From NCBI RefSeq assembly GCF_046630445.1, contig NC_092339.1, forward strand, positions 56,677,001 through 56,741,000: 64,000 nt of DNA, read 5' to 3'. Shown piece by piece: positions 52,352-64,000 of this stretch. The stretch is from Rutidosis leptorrhynchoides (taxonomy: Eukaryota > Streptophyta > Magnoliopsida > Asterales > Asteraceae). The notes below the pieces were generated by a model. The model was not told the origin of the DNA. It was given only the letters and a program-made list of their open reading frames with translations, and did no database searches. Position 1 is the first letter of the stretch, and each line of letters begins with the position of its first letter. The translations under genes were made by a program, and so were the position numbers.

Positions 52352-54211
52352 ATGGCACCGACTACTCGATACACCTTGAATATGAGCGATGAGGAATTTC
52401 GTGCCTTTCTTGCTTCAAACATAGCCGCAGTACAGGCCGCACTACATACCAACAATAACTCTGAATCTAGCAATACAGCTAACGGCGCAAGAAATCGTGT
52501 AGGATGCTCCTACAAGGAATTCACTACCTGCAAACCTTCAGAATTTGATGGGACCGAAGGACCAATCGGATTGAAACGGTGGACCGAGAAAGTTGAATCG
52601 GTGTTTGCCATAAGTAAGTGTGCTGAAGGAGACAAAGTGAAGTACGCTACGCATACCTTCACAGGTATTGCGTTAACATGGTGGAATACCTATCTAGAGC
52701 AAGTGGGACAAGATGCGGCTTACGCGCTACCGTGGTCAGCATTCAAGCACTTGATGAACGAGAAGTACCGTCCCAGAACCGAGGTCAATAAGCTCAATTC
52801 AGAACTTAGAGGGTTATGAACACAGGGATTCGATATTACTTTGTATGAAAGACGATTCACAGAATTGTGCCTATTGTGTCCGAGAGCGTTCGAAGATGAG
52901 GAAGAGAAGATCGACGCGTTTGTGAAAGGGTTACCGGAGAGAATCCAAGAAGATATAAGTTCACACGAGCCTGCCTCCATACAAAAGGCATGTAGAATGG
53001 CTCACAAACTAGTGAACCAGATTGAGGGAAGAATTAAAGAACAGGCGGCTGAAGAGGCCAACGTGAAGTTAGTCAAAAGAAAGTGGGAGGAAAACGGTGA
53101 TAAGAGTCACCAAAACAACAACAACTATCCCAACAATCGCAACATCAATTGCAACTACAACAAACGGCACAACAACAACAACAACAACTACAACAATCAT
53201 CCCAACAACAATAACAACCGCAACAACAACAACAATCAGAAGCAGCTATGCCAAAGGTGTGAAAAGTATCACTCGGGGTTCTGCACTAAATTTTGCAACA
53301 AGTGTAAAAGAAATAGTCATAGCGCGGTGAAGTGTGAGGTCTACGGACCAGGGGTTAACAGAACGAAAGGAACAAATGGTGTCGAAACGAGTAATGGCGG
53401 AGCAAGTAGTGTCGGAGCAAGTTATGCCAATGTAGTTTGTTATAAATGTGGAAAACCGGGCCACATTATTAGAAATTTCCCGAACCAGGAGAACACGAAT
53501 GGACAAGGCCGCGGAAGAGTTTTCAATATTAATGCGGTAGAAGTACAGGAAGACCCAGAGCTTGTTGCGGGTACGTTTCTTATTGACAATAAATCAGCTT
53601 ACGTTTTATTTGATTCGGGTGCGGATAGAAGCTATATAAGTAGAGATTTTTGTGCTAAATTAAGTTGTCCATTGACGCCGTTGGATAGTAAATTTTTACT
53701 CGAATTAGCAAACGGTAAATTAATTTCAGCAGATTATATATGCCGGAATTGAGAAATTAAACTAGGTAGCGAAATATTTAAGATTGATTTGATACCAGTA
53801 GAGTTAGGGAGTTTTGATGTAGTAGTTGGCATGGACTGGATGAAGGAGATGAAAGCAGAAATCGTATGTTACAAAAATGCAATTCGCATTGTACGAGAAG
53901 AAGGAGAACCCTTAATGGTGTACGGAGAAAAGGGCAACATGAAGCTACATCTTATTAGTAATTTGAAGGCACAAAAACTAATAAGAAAAGGTTGCTATGC
54001 TATTCTAGCACATGTCGAGAAAGTACAAACTGAAGAAAAGAGCATCAATGATGTTCCCGTCGCAAAAGAATTTCCCGATGTATTTCTGAAAGAATTACCG
54101 GGACTACCTCCACATCGATCTGTTGAATTTCAAATAGATCTTGTACCAGGAGCTACACCAATAGCTCGTGCTCCTTACAGACTCGCACCCAGCGAGATGA
54201 AAGAACTGTAA
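52352..54211 (+). pseudogene. Element C gag and protease
   Basis: ATG at 52352-52354 (MAPTTRYTLNMSDEE). Capsid-like domain with FDGTEGPIGLKRW and FVKGLPERIQ, a short Asn-rich linker, CQRCEKYHSGFC, and a knuckle CYKCGKPGHIIRNF whose last Cys is Phe. The protease core LFDSGADRS is present. Stops: TGA 52817-52819, TGA 53750-53752 and TAA 54209-54211, all where element B has CGA or CAA, hence C-to-T changes. Confidence 0.9.
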
Positions 54212-56898
54212 AGCCAACTGCAAGAACTATTAGAACGTGGTTTCATTCGACCAAGCACATCACCATGGGGAGCTCCTGTTTTGTTTGTCAAGAAGAAGGA
54301 TGGTACATTTAGGTTGTGTATTGACTACAGAGAGTTGAATAAACTTACCATCAAAAACCGTTATCCACTGCCGAGAATTGACGACTTATATGATCAACTA
54401 CAAGGCTCTTCGGTTTATTTGAAAATCGATTTACGTTCTGGATATCATCAAATGCGAGTAAAGGAGGATGATATTCCAAAAACTGCTTTTAGGACGCGTT
54501 ATGGTCATTACGAGTTTATGGTTATGCCGTTTGGATTGACTAACGCACCAGCTGTGTTCATGGACCTTATGAACCGAGTGTGTGGGCCATATCTTGACAA
54601 GTTTGTCATTGTTTTCATCGATGATATACTTATTTACTCAAAGAATGATCAAGAGCACGAAGAACATTTGAGAAAAGTGCTAGAAGTATTGAGGAAAGAA
54701 AAAACTGTATGCTAAGTTTTCAAAGTGTGCATTTTGGTTGGAAGAAGTTCAATTCCTCGGTCACATAGTGAACAAAGAATGTATCCAGGTGGACCCGGCA
54801 AAGATCGAAACCGTTGAAAAGTGGGAAACCCCAAAAACTCCGAAGCATATACATCAATTTTTAGGATTGCCTGGTTACTACAGAAGATTCATCCAAGATT
54901 TCTCCAAAATAGCAAAACCCTTGACTGCATTAACGCATAAAGGGAAGAAATTTAAATGGAAGGATGAACAAGAGAAGGCGTTTCAGTTATTGAAGAAAAA
55001 GCTAACTACGGCACCTATATTGTCATTGCCTGAAGGGAATGATGATTTTGTGATTTATTGTGACGCATCAAAGCAAGGTCTCGGTTGTGTATTAATGTAA
55101 CGAACGAAGGTGATTGCTTATGCGTCTATACAATTGAAGATTCAAGAGCAAAATTATACAACTCACGATTTGGAATTGGGTGCTGTTGTTTTTGCATTAA
55201 AGACTTGGAGGCATTATTTATATGGAGTCAAAAGTATTATATACCGACCATAAAAGTCTCCAACATATATTTAATCAGAAGCAACTGAATATGAGACAAC
55301 GCAGGTGGATTGAACTGTTGAATGATTATGATTTTGAGATTCGATACCACCTGGGGAAGGCGAATGTGATAGCTGACGCTTTGAGTAGAAAGGACAGAGA
55401 ACCTATACGGGTAAAAGTTATGAATATAATTATTCGTACTAACCTTACTACTCAAATAAAGGAGGCGCAACAGGGGGTTGTAAAAGAAGGAAAGTTGAAG
55501 AATGAGATACCCAAAGGATCAGAGAAACATCTTAATATTCGGGAAGACGGAACTTGATATAGGGCTGATAGAATTTGGGTACCAAGGTTTGGAGATGTGA
55601 GAGAAATGGTACTTAAGGAAGCACATAAAACCAGATATTCAATACATCCCGGAGCGGGGAAGATGTATAAAGATCTCAAGAAATACTTTTGGTGGCCGGG
55701 TATGAAAGCCGATATTGCTAAATATGTAGGAGAATGTTTGACGTGTTCTAAGGTCAAAGCTGAACATCAGAAACCATCAGGTCTACTACAACCACCTGAA
55801 ATCCCGGAATGGAAATGGGAAAACATTACCATGGATTTCATTACTAAATTGCCAAGGACTGCAAGTGGTTATGATACTATTTGGGTAATAGTTGATCATC
55901 TCACCAAGTCAGCACACTTCCTGCCAATGAGAGAAGATGACAAAATGGAGAAGTTGGCGCGATTGTATTTGAAGGAGGTTGTCTCCAGACATGGAATACC
56001 CGTCTCTATTATCTCTGATAGGGATGGTAGATTTGTTTCAAGGTTCTGGCAGACGTTGCAACAAGCATTGGGGACTCGTCTAGACATGAATACTACCTAT
56101 CATCCACAAACTGATGGGCAGAGTGAAAGAACGATACAAACGCTTGAAGACATGCTACGAGCATGTGTTATTGATTTCGGAAACAGTTGGGATCGACACC
56201 TACCGTTAGCATAATTTTCCTACAACAACAGTTATCATTCTATTATTGAGATGGCGCCGTTTGAGGCACTTTATGGTAGAAAGTGCAGGTCTCCGATTTG
56301 TTGAAATGAAGTAGGGGATAGACAGATTACGGGTCCGGAGATAATACAGGAAACTACCGATAAAATCATCCAAATTCAACAACGATTGAAAACCGCCCAG
56401 AGTCGACAAAAGAGCTACGCAGACAGTAAAAGAAAAGATATAGAGTTTGAAATTGGAGAAATGGTCACGCTTAAGGTTTCACCTTGGAAAGGCGTTGTTC
56501 GATTTGGTAAACGGGGGAAACTAAATCCAATGTACATTGGACCATTCAAGATTATAGATCGTGTCGGACCAGTAGCTTACCAACTGGAGCTACCTCAACA
56601 ACTCGCGGCTGTACATAACACTTTCCACATCTCGAATTTGAAGAAATGTTTTGCTGAAGAAGATCTCACTATTCCGTTGGATGAAATCCAAATCAATGAA
56701 AAACTTCAATTCATTGAAGAACCCGTCGAAATAATGGATCGTGAGGTTAAGAGACTTAAGCAAAACAAGATACCGATTGTTAAGGTTCGATGGAATGCTC
56801 GTAGAGGACCCGAGTTCACCTGGGAGCGTGAAGATCAGATGAAGAAGAAATACCCGCATCTATTTCTAGAAGATTCGTCAACACCTTCAACAGCTTAA
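54212..56898 (+). pseudogene. Element C pol: RT, RNase H, integrase, chromodomain
   Basis: RT blocks ([28 protein letters not shown]), RNase H (VIYCDASKQGLG), integrase ([40 protein letters not shown]) and a terminal chromodomain ([26 protein letters not shown]). It is disabled by an extra A near 54705, TAA 55098-55100, a 2-bp loss near 55245, TGA 55555-55557, TAA 56212-56214 and TGA near 56301. Over 205 residues of integrase it is ~94% identical to element B by hand count. The normal stop is at 56896-56898. Confidence 0.9.
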
Positions 56899-56933
56899 AA
56901 TTTCGAGACGAAATTTATTTAACGGGTAGGTAC
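56899..56933 (+). other. Element C PPT-like U3-proximal motif
   Basis: AATTTCGAGACGAAATTTA then AACGGGTAGGTAC directly before the 3' LTR, matching B and D with one change (CGAGACG for CGGGACG). Confidence 0.7.
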
Positions 56934-59900
56934 TGTAGTGACCCGAACTTTTCCATGTTTATATATATTAATTGAGATTGATATTTACATGACTAAATGT
57001 TTCCAACATGTTAAGCAATCAAACTTGTTAAGACTTGATTAAATGAAATAAGTTTCATAGAGACAATTGATCACCCAAGTTGACCGGCGATTCACGAACG
57101 TTACAAAATTGTAAAAACTACATGTTGTGGTATATATAGACATATATATATGGTTGACATGATATTATGATGAGTAAGTATCTCACTAAGTATATTAACA
57201 ATGTGTGATATACATAAGAAATGAGATTACTAAGTTAAGAAACTCGAAATGATATATATAACGATTATCGTTATGATAACGTCTACTAAATATATATGTA
57301 TCATATTAAGATATTGATACACTATATTTAATATGATAAAATGATATTTAAATATATCGTTAAGTGTGTTAACAATGAACTACATATGTAAAAACAAGAC
57401 TACTAACTCAAGAATTACGAAACGAGACTTATATGTAACGATTATCATTGTAATGATATTTTAATGTATATATCATATTAAGAGATATTCATACATCATA
57501 ATATCATGATAATATAATAATTTAACATCTCATTTGATATAATAAACATTGGGTTAACAACATTAATTGAGATCGTTAACTTAAAGGTTTCAAAACAACA
57601 CTTACATGTAACGACTAACGAAGACTTAACGACTCCATTAGAATGTATATACATGTTGTGTTTTGATATTTATTCTTACACTTTTGAAAGAATTCAAGAC
57701 ACATATCAAAGTATTTATACTTAGCAAAAATACTTACAATTACATCCTCGTTCAGTTTCATCAACAATTCTACTCGTATGCACCCGTATTCGTACTCGTA
57801 CAATACATAGCTTTTAGATGTATGTACTATTGGTATATACACTCCAATTATCAGCTCTTAGCAGCCCATGTGAGTCATCTAACACATGTGGGAACCATCA
57901 TTTGGCAACTAGCATGAAATATCTCATAAAATTACAAAAATATTAGTAATCATTCATGACTTATTTACATGAAAACAAAATTACATATCCTTTATATCTA
58001 ATCCATATACCAACGACCAAAAACACCTACAAACACTTTCATTCTTCAATTTTCTTCATCTAATTGATCTCTCTCAAGTTCCATCTTCAAGTTCTAAGTG
58101 TTCTTCATAAATTCCATAAGTATAGTTTCATAAAAATCAAGAATACTTCCAAGTTTGCAAGTCTACTTCCAAGCTTTCTAATCCATTCCAAGTAATCATC
58201 TAAGATCAAGGAACCTTTGTTATTTACAGTAGGTTATCTTTCTAATTCAAGGTAATATTCATATTCAAACTTTGATTCAATTTCTACAACTATAACAATC
58301 TTATTTCGAGTGAAAATCTTACTTGAACTGTTTTCGTGTCATGATTCTGCTTCAAGAACTTTCAAGCCATCCAAGGATCCTTTAAAGCTAGATCCATTTT
58401 TCTCATTTCTAGTAGTTTTATCCAGAAAACTTGAGGTAGTAATGATGTTCATAACATCATTCGATTCATACATATAAAGCTATCTTATTCGAAGGTTTAA
58501 ACTTGTAATCACTAGAACATAGTTTAGTTAATTCTAAACTTGTTCGCAAATAAAAGTTAATCCTTCTAACTTGAATTTTAAAATCAACTAAACACATTTT
58601 CTATATCTATATGATATGCTAACTTAATGATTTAAAACCTGGAAACACGATGAACACCATAAAATCGGATATACGCCGTCGTAGTGAAACTGGGGGCTGT
58701 TTTGGTTTGGATAATTAAAAACTATGATAAACTTTGATTTAAAAGTTGTTCTTCTGGGAAAATTATTTTTCATATGAACATGAAACTATATCCAAAAATC
58801 TTGGTTAAACTCAAAGTGAAAGTATGTTTTTCAAAATGGTCATCAAGATGTCGTTCTTTCGACGGAAATGACTACCTCTTTAATAATTGACATGTAACTT
58901 AAATTTCTGACTATAAACCTGTACTTTTTCTATTAGGGTTCTTAAATTAGAGTTCAATATGAAACCATAGCAATTTGATTCACTCAAAACGGATTTAAAA
59001 TGAAGAAGTTATGGGTAAAACAAGATTGGATATTTTTGATCTTTTTAGCTATGAGAAATGTTTAACAAATCTATACAAATCAAATCCTAGCTAACTTATA
59101 TTGTATTATACATGTATTATAATATATTATGTAATCTTGGGATAGCATAGACACGTATGCAAATGTTTTGACATATCATATCGACCCATGTATATATATT
59201 ATTTGGAACAACCATAGACACTCTATATGCAGTAATGTTGGAGTTAGCTATACAGGGTTGAGGTTGATTCCAAAACTATATATAATTTGAGTTGTGATTT
59301 AGCCTGAGACGTGTATACACTGGGTCGTGGATTGATTCAAGATAATATATATCAATTTATTTCTGTACATCTAACTGTGGACAACTAGTTGTAGGTTACT
59401 AACGAGGACAGCTGACTTAATACACTCAAATCTTTAAAACATAATAAAAATGGTTGTAATTATATTTTGATCATACTTTGATATATATGTACATATTTGT
59501 ATAGGTTCGTGAATCGATCCGTGGCCAAGTCTTATTTCCGAGGAAGGAAATATCTGTGAAAGTGAGTTATAGTCCCACTTTTAAAATCTAATATTTTTGG
59601 GATGAGAATACATGCAGGTTTTATAAATGATTTACAAAATAGACACAAGTACGTGAAACTACATTCTATGGTTGAATTATCGAAATCGAATATTCCCCTT
59701 TTTATTAAGTCTGGTAATCTAAGAATTAGGGAACAGACACCCTAATTGACGCGAATCCTAAAGATAGATCTATTGGGCCTAACAAACCCCATCCAAAGTA
59801 CCAGATGCTTTAGTACTTCGAAATTTATATCATATCCGAAGGGTATCCCGGAATGATGGGGATATTCTTATATATGCATCTTGTTAATGTCGGTTACCAG

Positions 59901-60283
59901 GTGTTCACCATATGAATGATTTTTATCTCTATGTATGGGATGTGTATTGAAATATGAAATCTTGTGGTATATTGTTACGATTAGATATATATAGGTTAAA
60001 CCTATAACTCACCAACATTTTCGTTGACGTTTAAAACATGTTTATTCTCAGGTGAATATTAAGAGCTTCCGCTGTTGCATACTAAAATAAGGACAAGATT
60101 TGGAGTCCATGTTTGTATGATATTGTGTAAAAACTGCATTCAAGAAACATATGTCGATGTAATATATTTCTATTGTAAACCATTATGTAATGGTCGTGTG
60201 TAAACAGTATATTTTAGATTATCATTATTTGATAATCTACGTAATGTTTTTAAAACCTTTATTGATAAAATAAAGGTTATAGT

Positions 60284-61922
60284 TGTAACGACCCGGATTT
60301 TTCCGATCATTTTATACCTATGAGATTAATATTTACATAAATTAAACCTTACCAACATGATAAGTAATCCAAACTGTTGAGACTTATATTTTTGAAAAGA
60401 GTTTCACACAACGTTTGACCGTCTAATTTGACCGATGATATCACGAACTATATAACACACGATAATTATATGATTATGTATATGTACATATCTATACATA
60501 TTTAACCTAATTTAAGGATGGTTTAACATTTCATTGTGAACTAACAACAATGAGTTATAAGTATACTTTGAGACCACTAACTTAAGTTTTCAAAACGATA
60601 ACTATATGTAACGTTCTTTGACATATATACTTACAGTCTATAATGTGTTGGTGATCTATGTCACCAATATGATTTAAGTGTAATGGGATTAATTTGTAAC
60701 CAAAATAATCTTGATAAATTTCGAACAAGTTTGGGGAAGTGCGGAGTGCACACTTGTTTGAACTTATCTTGATTATGACGGGGGTTCGGGGGCAGCGCCC
60801 CCGATAAGCGGGGTCCAAGGGGTGGCAAACCCTAGCGGGGTCCAAGGGGCAGAGCCCCTGGCTGGGGTCGAGCTGCCAGGTCAGCTTGGAAATTTTATTT
60901 TGGCCCGGTTTGACCCAAAAATAAAAGCCCAGTTTTAAGCCTCTTTTACAGTTATAAACCCGTCCATATTTGAATTCTCGTTACGATTCCTCAAAATTTC
61001 TACAAGTATATCTAGGGTATATGTAACCGTATCATACCCAGCTTCTATACGTATTTACTATTGGTATATACCAACAATAAACTTCAATGATCAGCCACTA
61101 GACATGATGTTACTTGTGGGAACCAGCCATTTAACCTCATGTGTGACTTTTGTGCAAGAAAACAAACTAAATCTCCTATATATCCATCCCATAATCATGC
61201 TATTTTGCACACACACACACATACAATTTCATTTCCAATTTTCTTTCAACTTAATTCACACCCTAATCTCTCTTCATTTACCTACTCAAGAACGTATCAA
61301 TATAGTCATCTGATTTCAAGGAGATTACTTCCAATCTTTCAATCCCACTACACCACTCTTTTGATTCCAAGATTTTTCTTACCTTTTCCAGTAGCTTTGT
61401 CCAAGTAACTTGAGGTAGTAACCTTATTCATAACCTTATTCGATTCATATTTATATAGCTATCTTATTTTGTGTTGTAAAATTTTAACAACAAGAACATA
61501 GTTTGAGTGATTTCAAACTTGTTCGCAAACTAAATAGATCCTTCTAATTTGATTTTTAAAAACACTTCAAGACATGTAATATATCATATTATGACAAAAT
61601 CGGATTAATCATATCTTGGCTAATTAACATAATATTTAATATATATTTACTTATGATTTGATTTTATATATTTCAGGACCACCCGTAAACAACACGAGAA
61701 GATTAATCATAAGACCTCATGATTGTACGCAACACGTCATTTGACAACACGGTACTTTATGTACGCAACACGTCACTTGACAACATGGTACCATGGGTCG
61801 AGATTAGTTCTGATCAATACGAATACGATGGGGTCTTTATTTATTTTATTTAAGCAACTAATTGTGGACCACTAACATCGGACTGCTAACTACGGACTAA
61901 GAAAATATTAGAAGTATTAAAA

Positions 61923-61992
<70 letters not shown>

Positions 61993-62907
61993 CGATTACT
62001 TAAAAAGAAAATATGTTGATATATTATATATATGGTTAGGTTCGTGATATCTATCGGAGACCAAGTCGAGTTAAATACCTTCAAGACAAAAGTGAGTATA
62101 TAGTCCCACTTTTAAACTCTAAATATTTCGGGATGAGAATACATGCATTTTATGATTTACGTTATGGACACAAGTGATTAAAATATATATTCTACGTTGA
62201 GTTGTACCACTGGCATACTTCTCTGTAACTTGGTAACTATTATTTACATGAGGTATTGTAAACGCGAATCCTGTTGATAGATCTATCGGGCCTGACAACC
62301 CCAACCGGACTGGACGACCAGTATTCAACGGTTGCACAGTACTTCATTTCGGTAACTACACTTGGTACGGTGTAGTAAGATTTCATAATAAAGGGAATAT
62401 GCGACGTTGATTAAATGTTAAGTATGGTTATCAAGTGCTCAACAACTTAGAATATTTTTATTAAAACGTTTATATATGAAATCTTGTGGTCTATATTTAT
62501 AACGCTGCAGGCATTAAACCTATATCTCACCAACTTTATGTTAACGTTTTAAGCATGTTTATTCTCAGGTGATAACTAAAAGCTTCCGCTGCAACATGTT
62601 GAATTTAAGCAAGATCTTGAGTATGCATATTTGTGTCAAAAATAAAACTGCATATCGGAGGATTTGTAATGTAAAATATGTTGGAAGTCGTATTGTTATT
62701 ATCACATGTAAAGTTTGTAAGTCTAAGATTATCGCTAAACGATAATCATTATTAAGTTGTTTAAACCTTGTATTTGTAATAAAAGCTATGGTTTGTATTG
62801 TAAAAACGAATGCAGTTTTTGAAAAATGTCGCATATAGAGGTCAATACCTCGCGATGAAATCATATGTTATTGTAATCGTCCTTATGGTTAAGGTCGGGT
62901 TATGACA
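60284..62907 (+). mobile_element. Solo LTR E (2624 bp)
   Basis: Flanked by ATAGT at 60279-60283 and 62908-62912. It starts TGTAACGACCCGGATTTT and ends GGTCGGGTTATGACA, with no internal region, so it is the product of LTR-LTR recombination. It shares the LTR core with B, C and D (about 62150-62345) and the CATGTTTATTCTCAGGTGA block (62555-62573), yet differs elsewhere. It contains a GC-rich hairpin island (60778-60885) and a (TA)n tract (61924-61990). Confidence 0.92.
60778..60885. repeat. GC-rich double hairpin in solo LTR E
   Basis: Contains GGGGGCAGCGCCCCC and AGGGGCAGAGCCCCT, both perfect or near-perfect palindromes, plus two copies of CGGGGTCCAAGGGG. It stands out in a sequence that is otherwise strongly AT-rich. 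Similar GGGGCAGAGCCCC motifs are known in plant LTRs, but I cannot assign a role. Confidence 0.75.
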
Positions 62908-63028
62908 ATAGTTGTTTTAAAAATGAATGCAGTCTTTAAAAAACGTCTCATATAGAGGTCAAAACCTCGCAACGAAATCAATTAATATGGAACGTTTATA
63001 ATCAATATGAACGGGACATTTCATAATC

Positions 63029-63124
63029 CTACAAGTCCCGCATATAATACAACAACACAAAAGTCTAAGTCTAGGCGCCTATCTCAAGTCACCTAAATCC
63101 CTTAGACCATGCTCTGATACCACT
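63029..63124 (-). other. Element A leader, outer part, and primer-binding site (63111-63122)
   Basis: The minus strand reads TGGTATCAGAGC two bases inside the LTR end, complementary to initiator methionine tRNA. It confirms that element A runs on the minus strand and that the LTR from 63125 is its 5' LTR. Confidence 0.85.
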
Positions 63125-64000
63125 TGTAACAACCCAAACCAAACCACGAACAACCCGCGTAAAATGTGAAATAAAAAAAAAATTTATGCTGTTCAGTTAG
63201 TGGCGTCCCGCGCCAGGTATTCGCGCGGCGCGCAGAATCACCTGGGCAGCCCGCTGTCTCCGAAAGTCAATTACACGAAAATGTTTGACCTTTTCCCGAC
63301 ATAATTAGACAAAATGCTTTCAACCACATACTCATACATGTAAAACTAACACATTCCATTAATAAAATTAGTTTTACGAAGTGGGGCCCACACGACCCAA
63401 ATTACAAGTTTAATACATAACACGAGTTTCGACCACAAAAAGTTTAAATGCCAAACGACACATCGAGCATGGTGTTTGGGGTTAAACTACCCAAGTCTCG
63501 GTCGAACTTCCAAAAGCTATAATCCCCGAGCCACTAATCCAAGCGAATACCTTTGCCCTTATCCAAGCCGGATCCTAAAAAGGTAAACAACGAGAGGGTA
63601 AGCTAACGCTTAGTGAATGCAATAATTATACATATACATATATAATACACCTACTTGCAAGCACTTATACAAATACCTCATACATGCTAGCAATTTACAT
63701 AGCATACCATCGTAAGTATAACTCTAAACCCTTCAAGATCACAAGCTAGCACAACAATATCATATATATAACCCGAATAATATAATATACTACAATACAA
63801 CGCGTAATTATGGTTAACCAATAATACATGGGAATGGTACTTCGAATTTCCCATCGGTGTTCATAACAACCGTTAGTGTACAACGAAATATATCACTAAC
63901 CCCCTAGGCGACACGGACAACAAAATATCCGTTCAAAGCAATCGTTAGTGTACAACGAAATATATCACTAACTCTTGGGTGATTTGGACAACGAAATATC
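63125..64000 (-). repeat. Element A, 5' LTR (partial)
   Basis: Matches 14398 onward from its first base TGTAACAACCC, with 4-5% divergence over ~370 bp by hand count. The hairpin units recur from about 63872. The remaining ~1.1 kb should lie beyond the window, followed by TTACT and the rest of the Helitron Rep/helicase. Confidence 0.9.

Larger units (their letters stand above)
46919..63023 (+). mobile_element. Element C: Ty3/gypsy chromovirus with extra acidic and F-box ORFs, broken copy
   Basis: Flanked by TAATC at 46914-46918 and 63024-63028. LTRs are 46919-50389 and 56934-63023, the latter split by solo LTR E. Order is PBS, acidic ORF, F-box ORF, internal PPT-like motif, gag, protease, RT, RNase H, integrase, chromodomain and PPT, identical to element B. 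It inserted in the leader of element A, opposite in orientation. Many stops and at least two frameshifts make it non-autonomous. Confidence 0.93.
56934..63023 (+). repeat. Element C, 3' LTR, split by solo LTR E
   Basis: Two pieces, 56934-60283 and 62913-63023, total about 3461 bp without the insert and its duplication, matching the 5' LTR length. Differences from the 5' LTR are scattered at around 1%. Confidence 0.92.

Overview
The window looks like repeat-dominated nuclear DNA of a flowering plant, probably a dicot. The supports are introns with GT-AG borders, long-LTR Ty3/gypsy chromoviruses, a plant-type Helitron, a tRNA-derived SINE, MITEs inside (TA)n tracts and AT-rich base composition. 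I see no single-copy host gene. Every coding region I can support belongs to a transposable element, and most are broken. The plant family cannot be fixed from sequence alone.

Layout. Positions 1-7802 are a patchwork of small elements: a Helitron 3' end (1-128), a SINE with a 20-bp target duplication (355-660), two short Helitrons placed tail to tail (962-1464 and 1616-1893), a foldback element built on a ~20-bp minisatellite (2321-3190), a Mutator-like element with FAR1-type coding debris (3967-6086), and two near-identical MITEs (6127-6744 and 6832-7450). The last three lie in (TA)n tracts. At 7803 a larger Helitron begins. It carries a ten-exon replication protein A (RPA70-like) gene (8374-11580) with one premature stop, then the first five exons of its Rep/helicase gene (13475-14397).

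That Helitron is cut at 14397 by a stack of LTR retrotransposons filling the rest of the window. Element A (14398 to beyond 64000, minus strand, LTR ~1.97 kb) was hit twice. Element B (16812-42571, minus strand, target duplication CCTTG) lies in its integrase end. Element C (46919-63023, plus strand, target duplication TAATC) lies in its 5' leader. B contains element D (26718-38988, plus strand, target duplication TATAG), a non-autonomous element with ~4.05-kb LTRs. C contains a solo LTR, E (60284-62907, target duplication ATAGT), in its 3' LTR. Order of insertion is therefore Helitron, A, then B and C, then D and E. LTR divergence agrees roughly: about 4-5% for A and about 1% for B, C and D by hand count over parts of the LTRs.

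The most interesting system is the family of B and C. Between the primer-binding site and gag these chromoviruses carry two extra sense-strand ORFs: an acidic protein with a conserved basic tail, and a ~227-residue F-box-like protein that is intact in B. An internal copy of the U3-proximal motif AACGGGTAGGTA separates this module from gag. A retroelement-borne F-box protein suggests use of the host ubiquitin ligase, but that role is inference. gag-pol is well conserved between B and C, whereas the F-box ORF is only ~77% identical.
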